Notes under the pieces: generated by a model
Database searches by the model: none
Seen by the model: only the letters and a program-made list of their open reading frames with translations
What the model was told of the DNA's origin: nothing
Position numbers and translations under genes: made by a program
Shown here: positions 56,426 to 64,000 of the stretch, piece by piece
Numbering within the stretch: the first letter of the stretch is position 1
How the letters are laid out: each line of letters begins with the position of its first letter
Origin: Jatrophihabitans sp.
GTDB taxonomy: Bacteria > Actinomycetota > Actinomycetes > Mycobacteriales > Jatrophihabitantaceae
Direction: 5' to 3'
Assembly: GCA_036399055.1 (NCBI GenBank)
Contig: DASWNX010000021.1
Coordinates: 1 to 64,000, forward strand
DNA: 64,000 nucleotides

Positions 56426-57280
56426 CTAGTCCCGGCGACTGCGGATGAGCAAGGTCTGCATGCCCGCGCCGATCAGGCCGGCGCGGTCGGACAGGGTGGA
56501 GCGCGCCAGTCCCAGCCCGGCCCCGAGCTCGGTGACGGCCTGCATCAGCACCCAGTCGTCCTGGCTCTGCCGCATCAGGTGCACGTCCAGGTCGACGTTG
56601 GCGAAGGACCAGTCATCCCAGTCCACCAGTGATGAGATGCCACTGGCCGAGTCGGCGACCAGCGCCAGCCGTTGCAGGGTGGAGGGCCGCTCACCGGCCA
56701 CCAGCGGCACTCGGGACCGGGTCCAGGTGGCCGCCGGCCCGGGCTTGCGGGCCGCTCCGGAGACCGCTCGCCACTCCAGGTGCTGGGCGTAGGGAAAGCC
56801 GTACATGTCCAGGACCGGCAGGACAGACGGGTCGTCCGGGGCTTCTGGCGTGTCCGCGACGGCTGCCGGCGCACGCCGGCCGTGCGTGCCGGCCGCGTCG
56901 GCCGCGGAACCGTTCTCGGCCATCAGCCAGACCCGCGCCTGCAGGCAGGCACGCCCGTCAGCGGCCAGCTCGGCCGAGATCAGGACGGCGCTGCGCGCCA
57001 GCCGAAGCACCCTGGCCGACACCGTGAGCGGGGCGACCGGGACCGGCGCCAGGAACTCGGCCGCGATCCGGGCCGCCATCAGGTCGGCTCGCCCGGAGGC
57101 GGCGACGCCGAGCCGCTCGGCCAGCAGGACCAGCAGCGCGTTAGGCGGCCCGCCGTGCTGCAGCTCGTCTGACCACGGTCCGCCGCAGGCCGCCGCGCTG
57201 TTCACCGAGCCGTCCAGCTCGGTGCGCGCTCCCGCGCCGCTGAGCTCGGTGTTCAGCTCTGTGAAGAAGGCGGTGTCCAC
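56426..57280 (-). CDS. acyl-CoA thioesterase-like (double hotdog) protein
   Basis: Start GTG 57280; an upstream ATG would overlap the divergent DUF5313 gene. The 284-residue product has the TesB/4HBT_3 layout: NSAAACGGPWSDELQHGGPPNALLVLLAE at the N-terminal hotdog and SLVDWDDWSFANVDLDVHLMRQSQDDWVLMQAVTELGAG in the second. It likely hydrolyses acyl-CoA thioesters, consistent with the acyl-CoA neighbourhood. Confidence 0.85.
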   Translation of the reverse strand: MDTAFFTELNTELSGAGARTELDGSVNSAAACGGPWSDELQHGGPPNALLVLLAERLGVAASGRADLMAARIAAEFLAPVPVAPLTVSARVLRLARSAVLISAELAADGRACLQARVWLMAENGSAADAAGTHGRRAPAAVADTPEAPDDPSVLPVLDMYGFPYAQHLEWRAVSGAARKPGPAATWTRSRVPLVAGERPSTLQRLALVADSASGISSLVDWDDWSFANVDLDVHLMRQSQDDWVLMQAVTELGAGLGLARSTLSDRAGLIGAGMQTLLIRSRRD

Positions 57281-57309
57281 CTCGGGAACGATAGCGGCAG
57301 ACTGGAACG

Positions 57310-57639
57310 GTGATGACGCCCGCTGAGCACCCCAGCGTGTTGAGGTGGCTGGGATACGCATTCGGCGGCCGGCTGCCCGAGCGCTATCACGACTGGGTCT
57401 TCGCCGACCTGATGGGCCCGGATTGGCGGCTGCGCGAGGCCGGCCGGATCATGCTGTTCGCCGTCGTCCCGATCACCGTGCTGCTGTTGCTGCCGGGCCG
57501 GCTGGAGATCCGGATCTACGCCGCGCTGTTCGTCCTGGTCGGGCCGCTGTTCATCGGTCTGGCCTACGGCGACGAGCTGCGCGACCGGCGGCTGCGTCAG
57601 CACGGCATGCTGCCTCCGTCCGGGCCTGATCCGGACTGA
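57310..57639 (+). CDS. DUF5313 membrane protein
   Basis: This 109-residue protein has the DUF5313 features (LRWLGYAFGGRLPERYHDWVFADLM, WRLREAGR) and two adjacent hydrophobic helices (about 47-62 and 68-84), ending GLAYGDELRDRRLRQHG. Small actinobacterial membrane protein of unknown function. It is divergent from the thioesterase gene, 29 bases away. Confidence 0.85.
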   Translation: MMTPAEHPSVLRWLGYAFGGRLPERYHDWVFADLMGPDWRLREAGRIMLFAVVPITVLLLLPGRLEIRIYAALFVLVGPLFIGLAYGDELRDRRLRQHGMLPPSGPDPD

Positions 57640-57675
57640 CGGGCCGGGCCTGATCCGACTGACCGGTTGGGGGTC

Positions 57676-58023
57676 TCAGGCCTGCCGGCGGGCGGCGATC
57701 CGCGAGATCATCTCGATGCGCTTCTCGGCCAGCGAGATCATCTCCGTGGTGCGCGAGCCGACGTGGGCGGTGTCGGCGCCCTCGGAGAACACCATCGCCC
57801 AGCCGCGGTCGCCCTCCAGCGCCGGCACCCGCTCGACCAGCTCGGTGCGCGCGACATGGTGCACGCCGTCGAACAGGTAGTCCTCGGTCACCACGGCGAC
57901 CACCACGTGGTCGGCAGGTAGCAGGGCCACGTGCGCCACGATCCGCTCGGAGTTCTCGGCGAACACCGCGGCCGCTCGTATCGTCCGGCGAGATTTCTCG
58001 ATCTGTTCAGGTGAGATGTCCAT
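57676..58023 (-). CDS. hypothetical protein (115 aa)
   Basis: MDISPEQIEKSRRTIRAAAVFAENSERIVAHV is followed by VVAVVTEDYLFDGVHHVARTELVERVPALEGDRGWAMVF, a compact alpha/beta domain, and a C-terminal helix. No signal peptide or catalytic motif. It lies downstream of lpdA's start side but in the same direction as lpdA, after the 3'-end direct repeat. No family recognised. Confidence 0.65.
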   Translation of the reverse strand: MDISPEQIEKSRRTIRAAAVFAENSERIVAHVALLPADHVVVAVVTEDYLFDGVHHVARTELVERVPALEGDRGWAMVFSEGADTAHVGSRTTEMISLAEKRIEMISRIAARRQA

Positions 58024-58062
58024 CTGCTGCCTTCCGGTTCCTCACTTCTCCGGTCGCTGAGC

Positions 58063-58181
58063 CGTGTCAGTCCAGGTCGCCATGGCGCATCAGCTGCCGA
58101 GCCGTGTCAGTCGTGTCGCCCAGTCCTCAGTCACTCAGTCGTGTCAGTCCAGGTCGCCATGGTGCATCAGCTGCCGAGCCG
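58063..58181. repeat. 42-bp direct repeat of the lpdA 3' end
   Basis: CGTGTCAGTCCAGGTCGCCA... at 58063-58104 recurs at 58140-58181 with one difference in 42 bases. The right copy is the end of lpdA; the left copy is an orphan tail placed 77 bases downstream in the direction of lpdA transcription. Confidence 0.9.
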
Positions 58182-59559
58182 CTTCGGTGACCGAGCCTGA
58201 GATCGACGGGTAGATGGTGAAGGTGGCCGCGAGCTCGTTGACGGTGAGCCCCAGCTGGACCGCCACGGCGATCGAGTGGATCAGCTCCGAAGCCTGCGCC
58301 GCCACCACCGATCCCCCGATCACGACGCCGGAGGCCGGCCGGCAGTAGATCTTGACGAACCCCTCGGTGACGCCCTGCATCTTGGCACGGGCGTTGCCGC
58401 TCAACGGCAGCGTGATGGTGCGAGCCGGCACCTGTCCGGAGATCACCGCGGCGTGGCCGATGCCGACCGTGGCGATCTCTGGATGGGTGAAGACGTTGGC
58501 GGCGACGGTCTTGAGCCGCAGCGGCTGCACCGCCTCGCCGAGGGCGTGCCACATCGCCACCCGGCCCTGCATGGCAGCGACCGAAGCCAGCAGCATCACA
58601 CCCGTGCAGTCCCCAGCCGCGTAGATTCCCGGGACCTCGGTGCGCGAGACCCGGTCCACCTCGATGAAGCCGGCCTCGGTGGGGGCCAGGCCCACGTGCT
58701 CCAGGCCCAGCCCGGCCGTGTTCGGCACCGAGCCGACGCACATCAGCACGTGCGAGCCGGCGACGGTGCGCCCGTCCACCAGTTGCACCTCGACGCCGTC
58801 GCCCACCCGGGACACCGAGGCGGCCCGAGCCTGCTTGATCAGGTTCCCGCCGCGCTGGGTGAACACCTTCTCGATGACGTCGGCGGCCTCCGGGTCCTCT
58901 CCGGGCAGCACCTTCTCGCGGCTGGACACCAGGGTCACCGGCACGCCCATCTCGCTGTAGCCGGAGGCGAACTCAGCGCCGGTGACGCCGGAGCCGACCA
59001 CGATCAGGTGCGTCGGCAGCTCGGTGAGGTCATAGAGCTGGCGCCAGGACAGGATTCGCTCGCCGTCGGGCTCGGCGCCGGGCAGCACCCGCGGCGTGCC
59101 GCCGGTGGCGAGCAGCACCACATCGGCCTCGATCCGCTGGGTCGATTCGAGCTCGCCGGCGGCGGTGACGTCGATGGCGAAGGTCCGGCCCTGCTGATCG
59201 GGGGCGAAGCAGGCCCGACCGGGCAGCACGGTGACGCCGTGCTTGCTGAGCCGGTCGGCGATGTCGGCGGACTGGTTGGCGGCCAGCTGGCGCACCCGCT
59301 CGTTGACCACCGCCAGCTGCACGCTCACCTCACCGGCGCCAGTGGAGACGCCGACCGCGGGGGCGTCCCGGAAGGCGGTCACCTTCTCGGAGGTGGCGAT
59401 CAGGGTCTTCGACGGCACGCAGTCATAAAGCACGCACGCCCCGCCGACGCCGTCAGACTCGACCAGGGTGACCTCGGCGCCCAGTTCGGCCGCCACCTGA
59501 GCTGCCTCGTAACCGGCCGGGCCGCCGCCGATGATCGCGATACGTCTCACGGAAGCCAT
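58144..59559 (-). CDS. lpdA: NAD(P)H-quinone / dihydrolipoamide dehydrogenase-family flavoprotein (LpdA type)
   Basis: Start ATG 59559 (MASVRRIAIIGGGPAGYEAAQ, FAD dinucleotide fold). In 471 residues: GGACVLYDCVPSKTL (redox Cys pair), VVGSGVTGAEFASGY (NAD fold), GIYAAGDCTG and THPEIATVG. The usual catalytic HPTxxE near the end is replaced by IYPSISGSVTE, as in mycobacterial LpdA and transhydrogenase-like proteins that are not lipoamide dehydrogenases. It is divergent from the gamma-glutamylcyclotransferase gene, the gene kind found beside Rv3303c. Confidence 0.92.
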   Translation of the reverse strand: MASVRRIAIIGGGPAGYEAAQVAAELGAEVTLVESDGVGGACVLYDCVPSKTLIATSEKVTAFRDAPAVGVSTGAGEVSVQLAVVNERVRQLAANQSADIADRLSKHGVTVLPGRACFAPDQQGRTFAIDVTAAGELESTQRIEADVVLLATGGTPRVLPGAEPDGERILSWRQLYDLTELPTHLIVVGSGVTGAEFASGYSEMGVPVTLVSSREKVLPGEDPEAADVIEKVFTQRGGNLIKQARAASVSRVGDGVEVQLVDGRTVAGSHVLMCVGSVPNTAGLGLEHVGLAPTEAGFIEVDRVSRTEVPGIYAAGDCTGVMLLASVAAMQGRVAMWHALGEAVQPLRLKTVAANVFTHPEIATVGIGHAAVISGQVPARTITLPLSGNARAKMQGVTEGFVKIYCRPASGVVIGGSVVAAQASELIHSIAVAVQLGLTVNELAATFTIYPSISGSVTEAARQLMHHGDLD

Positions 59560-59634
59560 TGTCGCCGATCTTGCCCCGGCGCACCCGCGCGGGGCTGGCG
59601 ATGACCTGGCGAGATGTCGGTAGGCTGCCTGATC

Positions 59635-60087
59635 GTGCCCCTTTACGCCGCCTATGGATCCAACATGGACCCGGCCCAGATGCGTACCAGGTGTCCGCAC
59701 TCCCCGTTCGCCGGCACCGGCTGGCTGGCCGACTGGCGGCTGACCTTCGGCGGTGAGGACCTGGGGTGGGAAGGCGCGCTGGCCACCCTGGTCGAAGAGC
59801 CCGGCGCGACGGTCTTCGTCGCGCTCTATGACATCACCCCCCAGGACCGGGTCGCCCTGGACAAGTGGGAGAGCGCTGACTCGGGCCTTTACCGCACCTC
59901 CCGGCTGCGGGTCTCCACGCTGGACGGCGACGTGCTCGCCTGGACCTACGTGCTCAACGGCTACGAGGGCGGCCTGCCCTCGGCCCGCTATCTCGGCCTG
60001 ATCGCCGAAGCCGCCGACGCCGCCGGAGCGCCCGGCGACTACGTCGACGAGCTGCGCAAACGGCCCTGCCGCTCCATCGGCGGCTGA
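59635..60087 (+). CDS. gamma-glutamylcyclotransferase-like protein (Rv3304-like)
   Basis: GTG 59635 gives 150 residues starting PLYAAYGSNMDPAQMRTRCP; an ATG seven codons earlier is possible. YGSNM is the cyclotransferase substrate loop, and FVALYDITPQDRVALDKWESADSGLYRTSRLRVSTLDG supplies the catalytic Glu region (DKWE). Cytoplasmic; the natural substrate is not known. It is divergent from lpdA. Confidence 0.85.
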   Translation: MPLYAAYGSNMDPAQMRTRCPHSPFAGTGWLADWRLTFGGEDLGWEGALATLVEEPGATVFVALYDITPQDRVALDKWESADSGLYRTSRLRVSTLDGDVLAWTYVLNGYEGGLPSARYLGLIAEAADAAGAPGDYVDELRKRPCRSIGG

Positions 60088-60245
60088 CGCTCCGACTGGG
60101 ATAACTAGTACGCCCCCGGTGGTGGATAAGCTGGCGCTATGCGGGCTGACAAACCCTAGGTCCCAAATCGGCGCCGGCAAAGGCGGACATTTCTTGGAAA
60201 CTGCCGGCTGCGTGTCGCAATATGGACGGCCGCCTATCCCCTCCC

Positions 60246-60650
60246 TCAGTCCTGATAAGGGCGTGCCTGATAAGGGCGTGGAACGCTGTCGATGCCTACG
60301 AGGTCGTTTGGGGCTCGCATCCGCCAGGCGTCGGTCACCAGCTCTTCCAGGCGCTCGACGTCCACCTTGTCCAGTCGCAGCATCACCAGGGGTGATCCGT
60401 CGTAGGAGGGCGTGGTGAAGAAAACCTCGGGCTCGCCGAGCAAGAGCGCCTGCTTCTCGGCCTCGTCACCGACGAACAGCACTGCGATATCGGTTCGGAT
60501 CAGTCGCGCCTGGCCCGGCCGGCGCTCGGGATAGGACCAGACAAATCCCTTGTTCGCCACTCGAAAGTCGAACCCCTCGCTGTCGATCTCCATCACCTGA
60601 GGCAGGGCGAGCGCCATCCGGCGCACGTCCTCGGCATTAACCATCGACAT
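60246..60650 (-). CDS. MmcQ/YjbR-family protein
   Basis: This 134-residue protein has the MmcQ/YjbR fold: NAEDVRRMALALPQVMEIDSEGFDFRVANKGFVW, then KQALLLGEPEVFFTTPSYDGSPLVMLRLDKVDVERLEELVTDAWRM. A DNA-binding-like fold of unknown function, cytoplasmic. Monocistronic. Confidence 0.88.
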   Translation of the reverse strand: MSMVNAEDVRRMALALPQVMEIDSEGFDFRVANKGFVWSYPERRPGQARLIRTDIAVLFVGDEAEKQALLLGEPEVFFTTPSYDGSPLVMLRLDKVDVERLEELVTDAWRMRAPNDLVGIDSVPRPYQARPYQD

Positions 60651-60833
60651 GTCCTTCGGATCGCTTCACCCACACCCGCACAGGTTAAGCGGCGGCCCTG
60701 GCCTGTCACCGACGAAGTCGCCAGAACCCGACTGTCAACGGTGCGGGGGCCGGTCAGGTCGGATCCGTTCAGGCTGCGGATTGGTCGCAGAGGGCCTTGG
60801 CGGTGGCGTAGTCGAGGCCGTAGAAGTCGTGAC

Positions 60834-61145
60834 TCAACTTCCCGGCGGCGGGTGCGGTGCGCCGGGGGGTAACCCTGGGAACCCGTTGAACCACGCCTGC
60901 ACCTGGCATGGCCCTAGCACGTCAACCGAGCAAAAAGCTCCGGTCCATCCGACGAAGACATCTACATAACCCTGATGCGAATTACCTTCCAGATAGAATG
61001 GAATTGCGGCACCAAAAGTACGCCACCGGAAGTCACATCCATTTCCGCGAAGTACCAAGTGCGCGGTGGGCGGTGCGGTGCTAAACACGAAGACGTTTGT
61101 CCAAGTTGCGGTGGGTGGGGCGGGCGGCGGGTTTGGGCTAGGCAT
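60834..61145 (-). CDS. hypothetical protein in AT-richer insert
   Basis: This 103-residue product starts six bases after the stop of the next-upstream gene. It is Pro-rich at both ends (PSPNPPPAPPTATWTNVFVF; PGLPPGAPHPPPGS), with two cysteines (NGCDFRWR, FCSVDV) and a third in GPCQVQAW. No signal peptide is obvious. In another frame just downstream (about 60770-60836) the minus strand reads SHDFYGLDYATAKALCDQS and stops, possibly a displaced original C-terminus. Function unknown. Confidence 0.5.
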   Translation of the reverse strand: MPSPNPPPAPPTATWTNVFVFSTAPPTAHLVLRGNGCDFRWRTFGAAIPFYLEGNSHQGYVDVFVGWTGAFCSVDVLGPCQVQAWFNGFPGLPPGAPHPPPGS

Positions 61146-61151
61146 ACGAGC

Positions 61152-61493
61152 TCAGCTCCTCGACTCGGCAACTGCACGCTTATGTTGAGTTACCCGCTGC
61201 TCGGCATGGTGAAATTCTCGCCCGGCGCAGAATGCGGCATAGAGCTTTGTCAGTAGATCATCTTCATCCACTATGGGTAAAAAGACCTGAGGAAAATGAT
61301 CAAGAGCATTTTCTGCACTGATCGTGATCCCATCAAGTTGAGCGTGCGACTTGCCCTCGTCGACGGTGGCAGCGATAAGCTGCTCCAGCGTCTCGAGAGG
61401 AAAGGTCGAGGAGTCCACGCGCGCAGCGACCTGAACCGTATACCAGAGTTCTGGGTTCAGCCGAAGCGCCTTCTGGCAAAGCTCGACGTTCAT
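61152..61493 (-). CDS. hypothetical protein in AT-richer insert
   Basis: Start at ATG 61493 after GGGGGC; a longer start at 61523 is possible. The 113-residue helical protein (MNVELCQKALRLNPELWYTVQVAARVDSSTFPLETLEQLIAATVDEGK ... TKLYAAFCAGREFHHAEQRVTQHKRAVAESRS) shows no family. Charged, soluble, probably cytoplasmic, and co-transcribed with the Pro-rich protein. It could be an immunity or adaptor type protein; this is only a guess from size and context. Confidence 0.5.
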   Translation of the reverse strand: MNVELCQKALRLNPELWYTVQVAARVDSSTFPLETLEQLIAATVDEGKSHAQLDGITISAENALDHFPQVFLPIVDEDDLLTKLYAAFCAGREFHHAEQRVTQHKRAVAESRS

Positions 61494-61820
61494 GATCTTG
61501 CCCCCGTTCTCATCGGCGCCCAAAGGGAACCGCTGATCCTGTTCGGACAGCTACCAGCTTTCCACTACTTGATGCAGCGATCAATGCTTGCGGGTGAAGA
61601 AAGCAGACTGCTGCCCGGTCTGAGCGAGCACGAGGACCAGGCGCTCAATATCCCGACAAATTAGGTTTCGTTCTGCACCAATCTTTGGGAGTAGATCAAA
61701 ATGCGATTCACGGGTCAACGCGACCAAGGCACCTATCTCAGAGCGCTACGCAAGACCAATTCATACGATCACATTATTCGGGACGTACGTGTAAGTGGGT
61801 TCGCAGAAGTCCGCAAGCGA
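61494..61820. other. 327-base AT-richer gap
   Basis: It lies between the upstream end of the two-gene insert and the end of the M20 gene. Plus-strand frames run through it, but none has a ribosome site or similarity. No repeat was noticed; the base composition suggests foreign DNA. Confidence 0.5.
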
Positions 61821-63011
61821 TCAGGCCGACTTGACGGCCTCGGCCCAGAACTCGTCCAGCAGCGCGGCGGTGAACCGGACGCCGATCGCCAGGGCGTCCT
61901 CGTCGATGTCGAAGTTCGACTGGTGCAGGTCATAGATCGGCGCGCCCGGCGCCCGTACCCCGAGCCGGGCCAGCGCCCCGGGAACGGTCTGCAGGTACCA
62001 GGCGAAGTCCTCCCCGCCCATCGACTGCGGGGTGTCTGAGACCGCCTGCGGACCGAACGCCGCCAGCGCCGCCTGGGTCTGCAGACCGACCAGCGTGCCG
62101 TCGTTGGTGACCGCCGGCACGCCCGGGTCGTAGTTGATCTCGATCTCGACGTTCGTCGGCGCCACGATCTGGCGGGCCAGCTCGGTGACCACCGACTCCA
62201 GGCGGTTCCACAGCTGACCGTCGAGCATCCGCACGGTGCCACGCAACGTGCCGGTGGTGGGGATGGCGTTGGCGGCCGAGCCGGCGGCCACCGCGCCCCA
62301 GACCAGCGAGACGGCGGCGCGGGGGTCGACCCGGCGCGACAGCAGCCCGGGCAGCTCGGTGATCAGCTTGCCCATCGCGTAGACCAGGTCGACGGTCAGT
62401 TGCGGGCGAGCGGTGTGCCCGCCGGGGCCGGACAGCTTGATGTCGAGCTGGTTGCACGAGGCCGTGATCGGCCCGACCCGCAGCCCGATCTGGCCGACGG
62501 TGAGCTTGGGGTCGCAGTGCAGCGCGAAGATCTGGTTGACACCGTCCAGCGCGCCCTCTTTCACCGCCGCTTCAGCGCCGCCGGGCAAGCGTTCCTCAGC
62601 GGGCTGGAAGATCAGCCGGATAGAGCCGCCGAGCTCCTCGGCCCCGGCCAGGCAGCCGGCGACGGCCAGCAGGATCGCGGTGTGCACGTCATGCCCGCAG
62701 GCATGGCAGACCCCGGCGTTCTGCGAGGCGTAGCTGACCGTCTTGGTGTCGGGCAGCGGCAACGCGTCGATGTCGGCCCGCAGGGCGAGGTAGTCCGGGC
62801 CGGCGCCGACATCGCAGATCACCCCGGTGCCGAAGGACAACCGCCTGGGGTCCAATCCGAAGCCGGTGAGCACCCGGACGATCAACTCGGTGGTGCGGTG
62901 TTCGGAGTAACCCACCTCGGGATGGCTGTGCAGCTCACGCCGCCATCCCACCAGCTCAGCCTGGTGACCGCCCAGCCAGTCCAGGGCATGGGTGTGAAGG
63001 CTGCTCGGCAC
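61821..63011 (-). CDS. M20-family amidohydrolase (AmiA1-like)
   Basis: GTG start; 396 residues. M20D hydrolase features: RRELHSHPEVGYSEHRT, CHACGHDVHTAILL (metal-binding Cys/His), LIFQPAEER (catalytic Glu), SGPGGHTARP (dimer lid) and PQSMGGEDFAWYL. It cleaves N-acyl amino acids or related amides. The neighbourhood with lpdA and the Rv3304-like gene matches mycobacterial amiA1. Confidence 0.9.
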   Translation of the reverse strand: MPSSLHTHALDWLGGHQAELVGWRRELHSHPEVGYSEHRTTELIVRVLTGFGLDPRRLSFGTGVICDVGAGPDYLALRADIDALPLPDTKTVSYASQNAGVCHACGHDVHTAILLAVAGCLAGAEELGGSIRLIFQPAEERLPGGAEAAVKEGALDGVNQIFALHCDPKLTVGQIGLRVGPITASCNQLDIKLSGPGGHTARPQLTVDLVYAMGKLITELPGLLSRRVDPRAAVSLVWGAVAAGSAANAIPTTGTLRGTVRMLDGQLWNRLESVVTELARQIVAPTNVEIEINYDPGVPAVTNDGTLVGLQTQAALAAFGPQAVSDTPQSMGGEDFAWYLQTVPGALARLGVRAPGAPIYDLHQSNFDIDEDALAIGVRFTAALLDEFWAEAVKSA

Positions 63012-63020
63012 AGGGGCACC

Positions 63021-63740
63021 TTATCCGGCGCTGGGGCCGTCCTGGTGGGCAGTCGGCTGGAATACGCAGAACTCGTTGCCGGCCGGATCGGCCAGCACGT
63101 GCCAGCCGATGTCACCGCCGCGCGGTCGCAGCAGGGTGGCGCCGGCGTCGACCAGCAGCTGCGGGTCCGACGCCTCGACATCCCAGTGCACCCGGTTCTT
63201 GACGGTCTTCGCCTCGGGCACCGGCACGAACACCAGGTACTCGAACGGGACGCCGGGCGCCTTGGACAGCCACCAGCCACCGTGGCCGGACTGCAGCTCA
63301 CCGCCCAGCACCGAAGCCCACCAGCGGGCCAACGGCTCAGGCTCAGCGCAGTCGATCACCAGCTCATACAACCGGTACTCCGGCGCCTCGTCGCCGATGA
63401 AGGCGCAGAACTCCTGGCCGTCCGGGTCGCTCATCACCGTCCAGGCCCGGCCGGCGCCTTCCGGCTCGACCACCAGCGCGCCCGCGGCGGTGAGTTCGTC
63501 CAGCGACCGGGTGTGGACGTCGAGATGCACGCGGTTCTTGACCGTCTTGGGCTCGGGCACCGTGTTGACCCACACGGTGTGGGCCTCGGACGGGCCGACC
63601 AGCCGGACGCCCCACTCGCCGCGGTGGACGCGCAGGCCGAGCGCCGTGGACCAGAAGCGGGCCGCGTCCTCAGCGTCGACGGCGTCGAGGCACAGGTCCT
63701 TGAACCGAGCCGGCGCGGTCGAGCTGTCGTGGGCGGTCAT
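63021..63740 (-). CDS. two-domain VOC (glyoxalase-like) protein
   Basis: The 239 residues form two tandem VOC halves: FKDLCLDAVDAEDAARFWSTALGL ... EPKTVKNRVHLDV ... PDGQEFCAFI, and ELVIDCAEPEPLARWWASVLGG ... EAKTVKNRVHWDV ... PAGNEFCVF. It is the same subgroup as the one-domain protein at 17863-18297. Its ATG overlaps the upstream stop (63737-63740). Substrate unknown. Confidence 0.87.
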   Translation of the reverse strand: MTAHDSSTAPARFKDLCLDAVDAEDAARFWSTALGLRVHRGEWGVRLVGPSEAHTVWVNTVPEPKTVKNRVHLDVHTRSLDELTAAGALVVEPEGAGRAWTVMSDPDGQEFCAFIGDEAPEYRLYELVIDCAEPEPLARWWASVLGGELQSGHGGWWLSKAPGVPFEYLVFVPVPEAKTVKNRVHWDVEASDPQLLVDAGATLLRPRGGDIGWHVLADPAGNEFCVFQPTAHQDGPSAG

Positions 63741-64000
63741 GGGCGCTGACCTGTCCTGGGCGGCGCCGTCGGCTCGCCGGCGGAAGCGCTGCCCGGGGCT
63801 GATGGCAGGCCTGCCAGGATCTGCTGCGCCGCCTGGTCCGCGGTCAGCTCACCGGCCAGCACCGCCCGCTCAGCGGCGGCGCTCAGCTCGCGCGCGGCGG
63901 GAGTCTGCAACTGCTCCAGCAGCCGGTCGCGCACCATCGACCTGGTCCACTCCACCAGCTGGCGGCGGCGCTTGGCCTCGAACTCACCGTCAGCCATCAG
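63737..64000 (-). CDS. C-terminal part of a MeaB/ArgK-type GTPase (cut by window end)
   Basis: The frame is open through the window edge. The last ~87 residues (FEAKRRRQLVEWTRSMVRDRLLEQL, ELSAAAERAVLAGELTADQAAQQILAGL) fit the C-terminal dimerisation helices of MeaB, the GTPase chaperone of methylmalonyl-CoA mutase. The GTPase core would lie outside. This suits the nearby propionyl-CoA carboxylase genes. Its stop overlaps the next start (ATGA). Confidence 0.7.
   Translation of the reverse strand: MMADGEFEAKRRRQLVEWTRSMVRDRLLEQLQTPAARELSAAAERAVLAGELTADQAAQQILAGLPSAPGSASAGEPTAPPRTGQRP

Noticed and set aside
58144-59559. Annotation as the E3 subunit of pyruvate dehydrogenase
   Set aside because: The HPTxxE catalytic pair is replaced by YPSISGS, and no E1/E2 genes are near; the mycobacterial LpdA type fits better.

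Overview
The window is high-GC DNA from an actinomycete. The evidence is the codon bias, many GTG starts, 4-base ATGA/GTGA gene overlaps, a mycobacterial-type tad pilus locus, an acyl-CoA carboxylase epsilon subunit, a mycothiol-type DinB enzyme and an ANTAR regulator. No 16S gene or tRNA was recognised, so the genus is open. The right-hand block has the same gene kinds as Mycobacterium tuberculosis Rv3278c-Rv3305c (PH protein, birA, accD5, accE5, maf, accA3, lpdA, Rv3304, amiA1).

0-12.2 kb is a tad (Flp pilus) region. A complete minus-strand locus (tadA, tadB, tadC, Flp-like, tadE, tadE2, tadG-like; 12107-7335) is followed by a second, gutted copy (tadA 5' fragment at 7233-6965, tadE2/tadG-like at 3362-2389) and by a third remnant (tadG-like 3' end at 275-125). 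The missing interior of copy two is occupied by a tightly overlapping four-gene operon (6813-3847: Panacea/DUF4065-like protein, three-helix membrane protein, PD-(D/E)XK nuclease-like protein, and a protein with a tRNA-guanine-transglycosylase-like CxCxxC zinc site) plus two small plus-strand genes. The gap before remnant three holds a lipoprotein and a secreted Pro-rich protein. The four-gene operon is the best candidate in the window for an undescribed, probably defensive, system.

12.2-29.4 kb is mixed accessory DNA: an alpha/beta hydrolase, secreted small proteins with one partial duplicate, a DinB protein, a DUF2278 protein, a VOC protein, a cyclooxygenase-like haem peroxidase, a D-threonine-aldolase-like enzyme, a broken secreted S1 protease, a type II restriction-modification pair (XamI-like nuclease plus C5-cytosine methylase), and an ECF sigma / anti-sigma / ABC exporter operon. 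The protease/restriction island is bracketed by a diverged copy of the 3' end of the ABC permease gene, which resembles the tad remnants.

29.4-44.7 kb holds an APC amino-acid permease, a CarH-like B12 photoreceptor regulator with an HTH-less paralogue, an ANTAR regulator, an azoreductase, a MarR gene facing a mycothiol-type DinB enzyme across a perfect operator, a polar amino-acid ABC importer, a DUF1353 membrane protein, a long coiled-coil scaffold protein and a short UvrA-like ATPase.

44.7-64 kb is core metabolism: birA, two acyl-CoA carboxylase carboxyltransferases, the epsilon subunit and the biotinylated alpha subunit, two acyl-CoA dehydrogenases and a LiuR-like MerR regulator with its operator. 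Together these suggest odd-chain and branched-chain acyl-CoA metabolism. The block also carries mtnP, maf, lpdA, an M20 amidohydrolase and, cut by the window end, the C-terminus of a MeaB-type G-protein chaperone. A small AT-richer insert (60.8-61.8 kb) carries two unknown genes.
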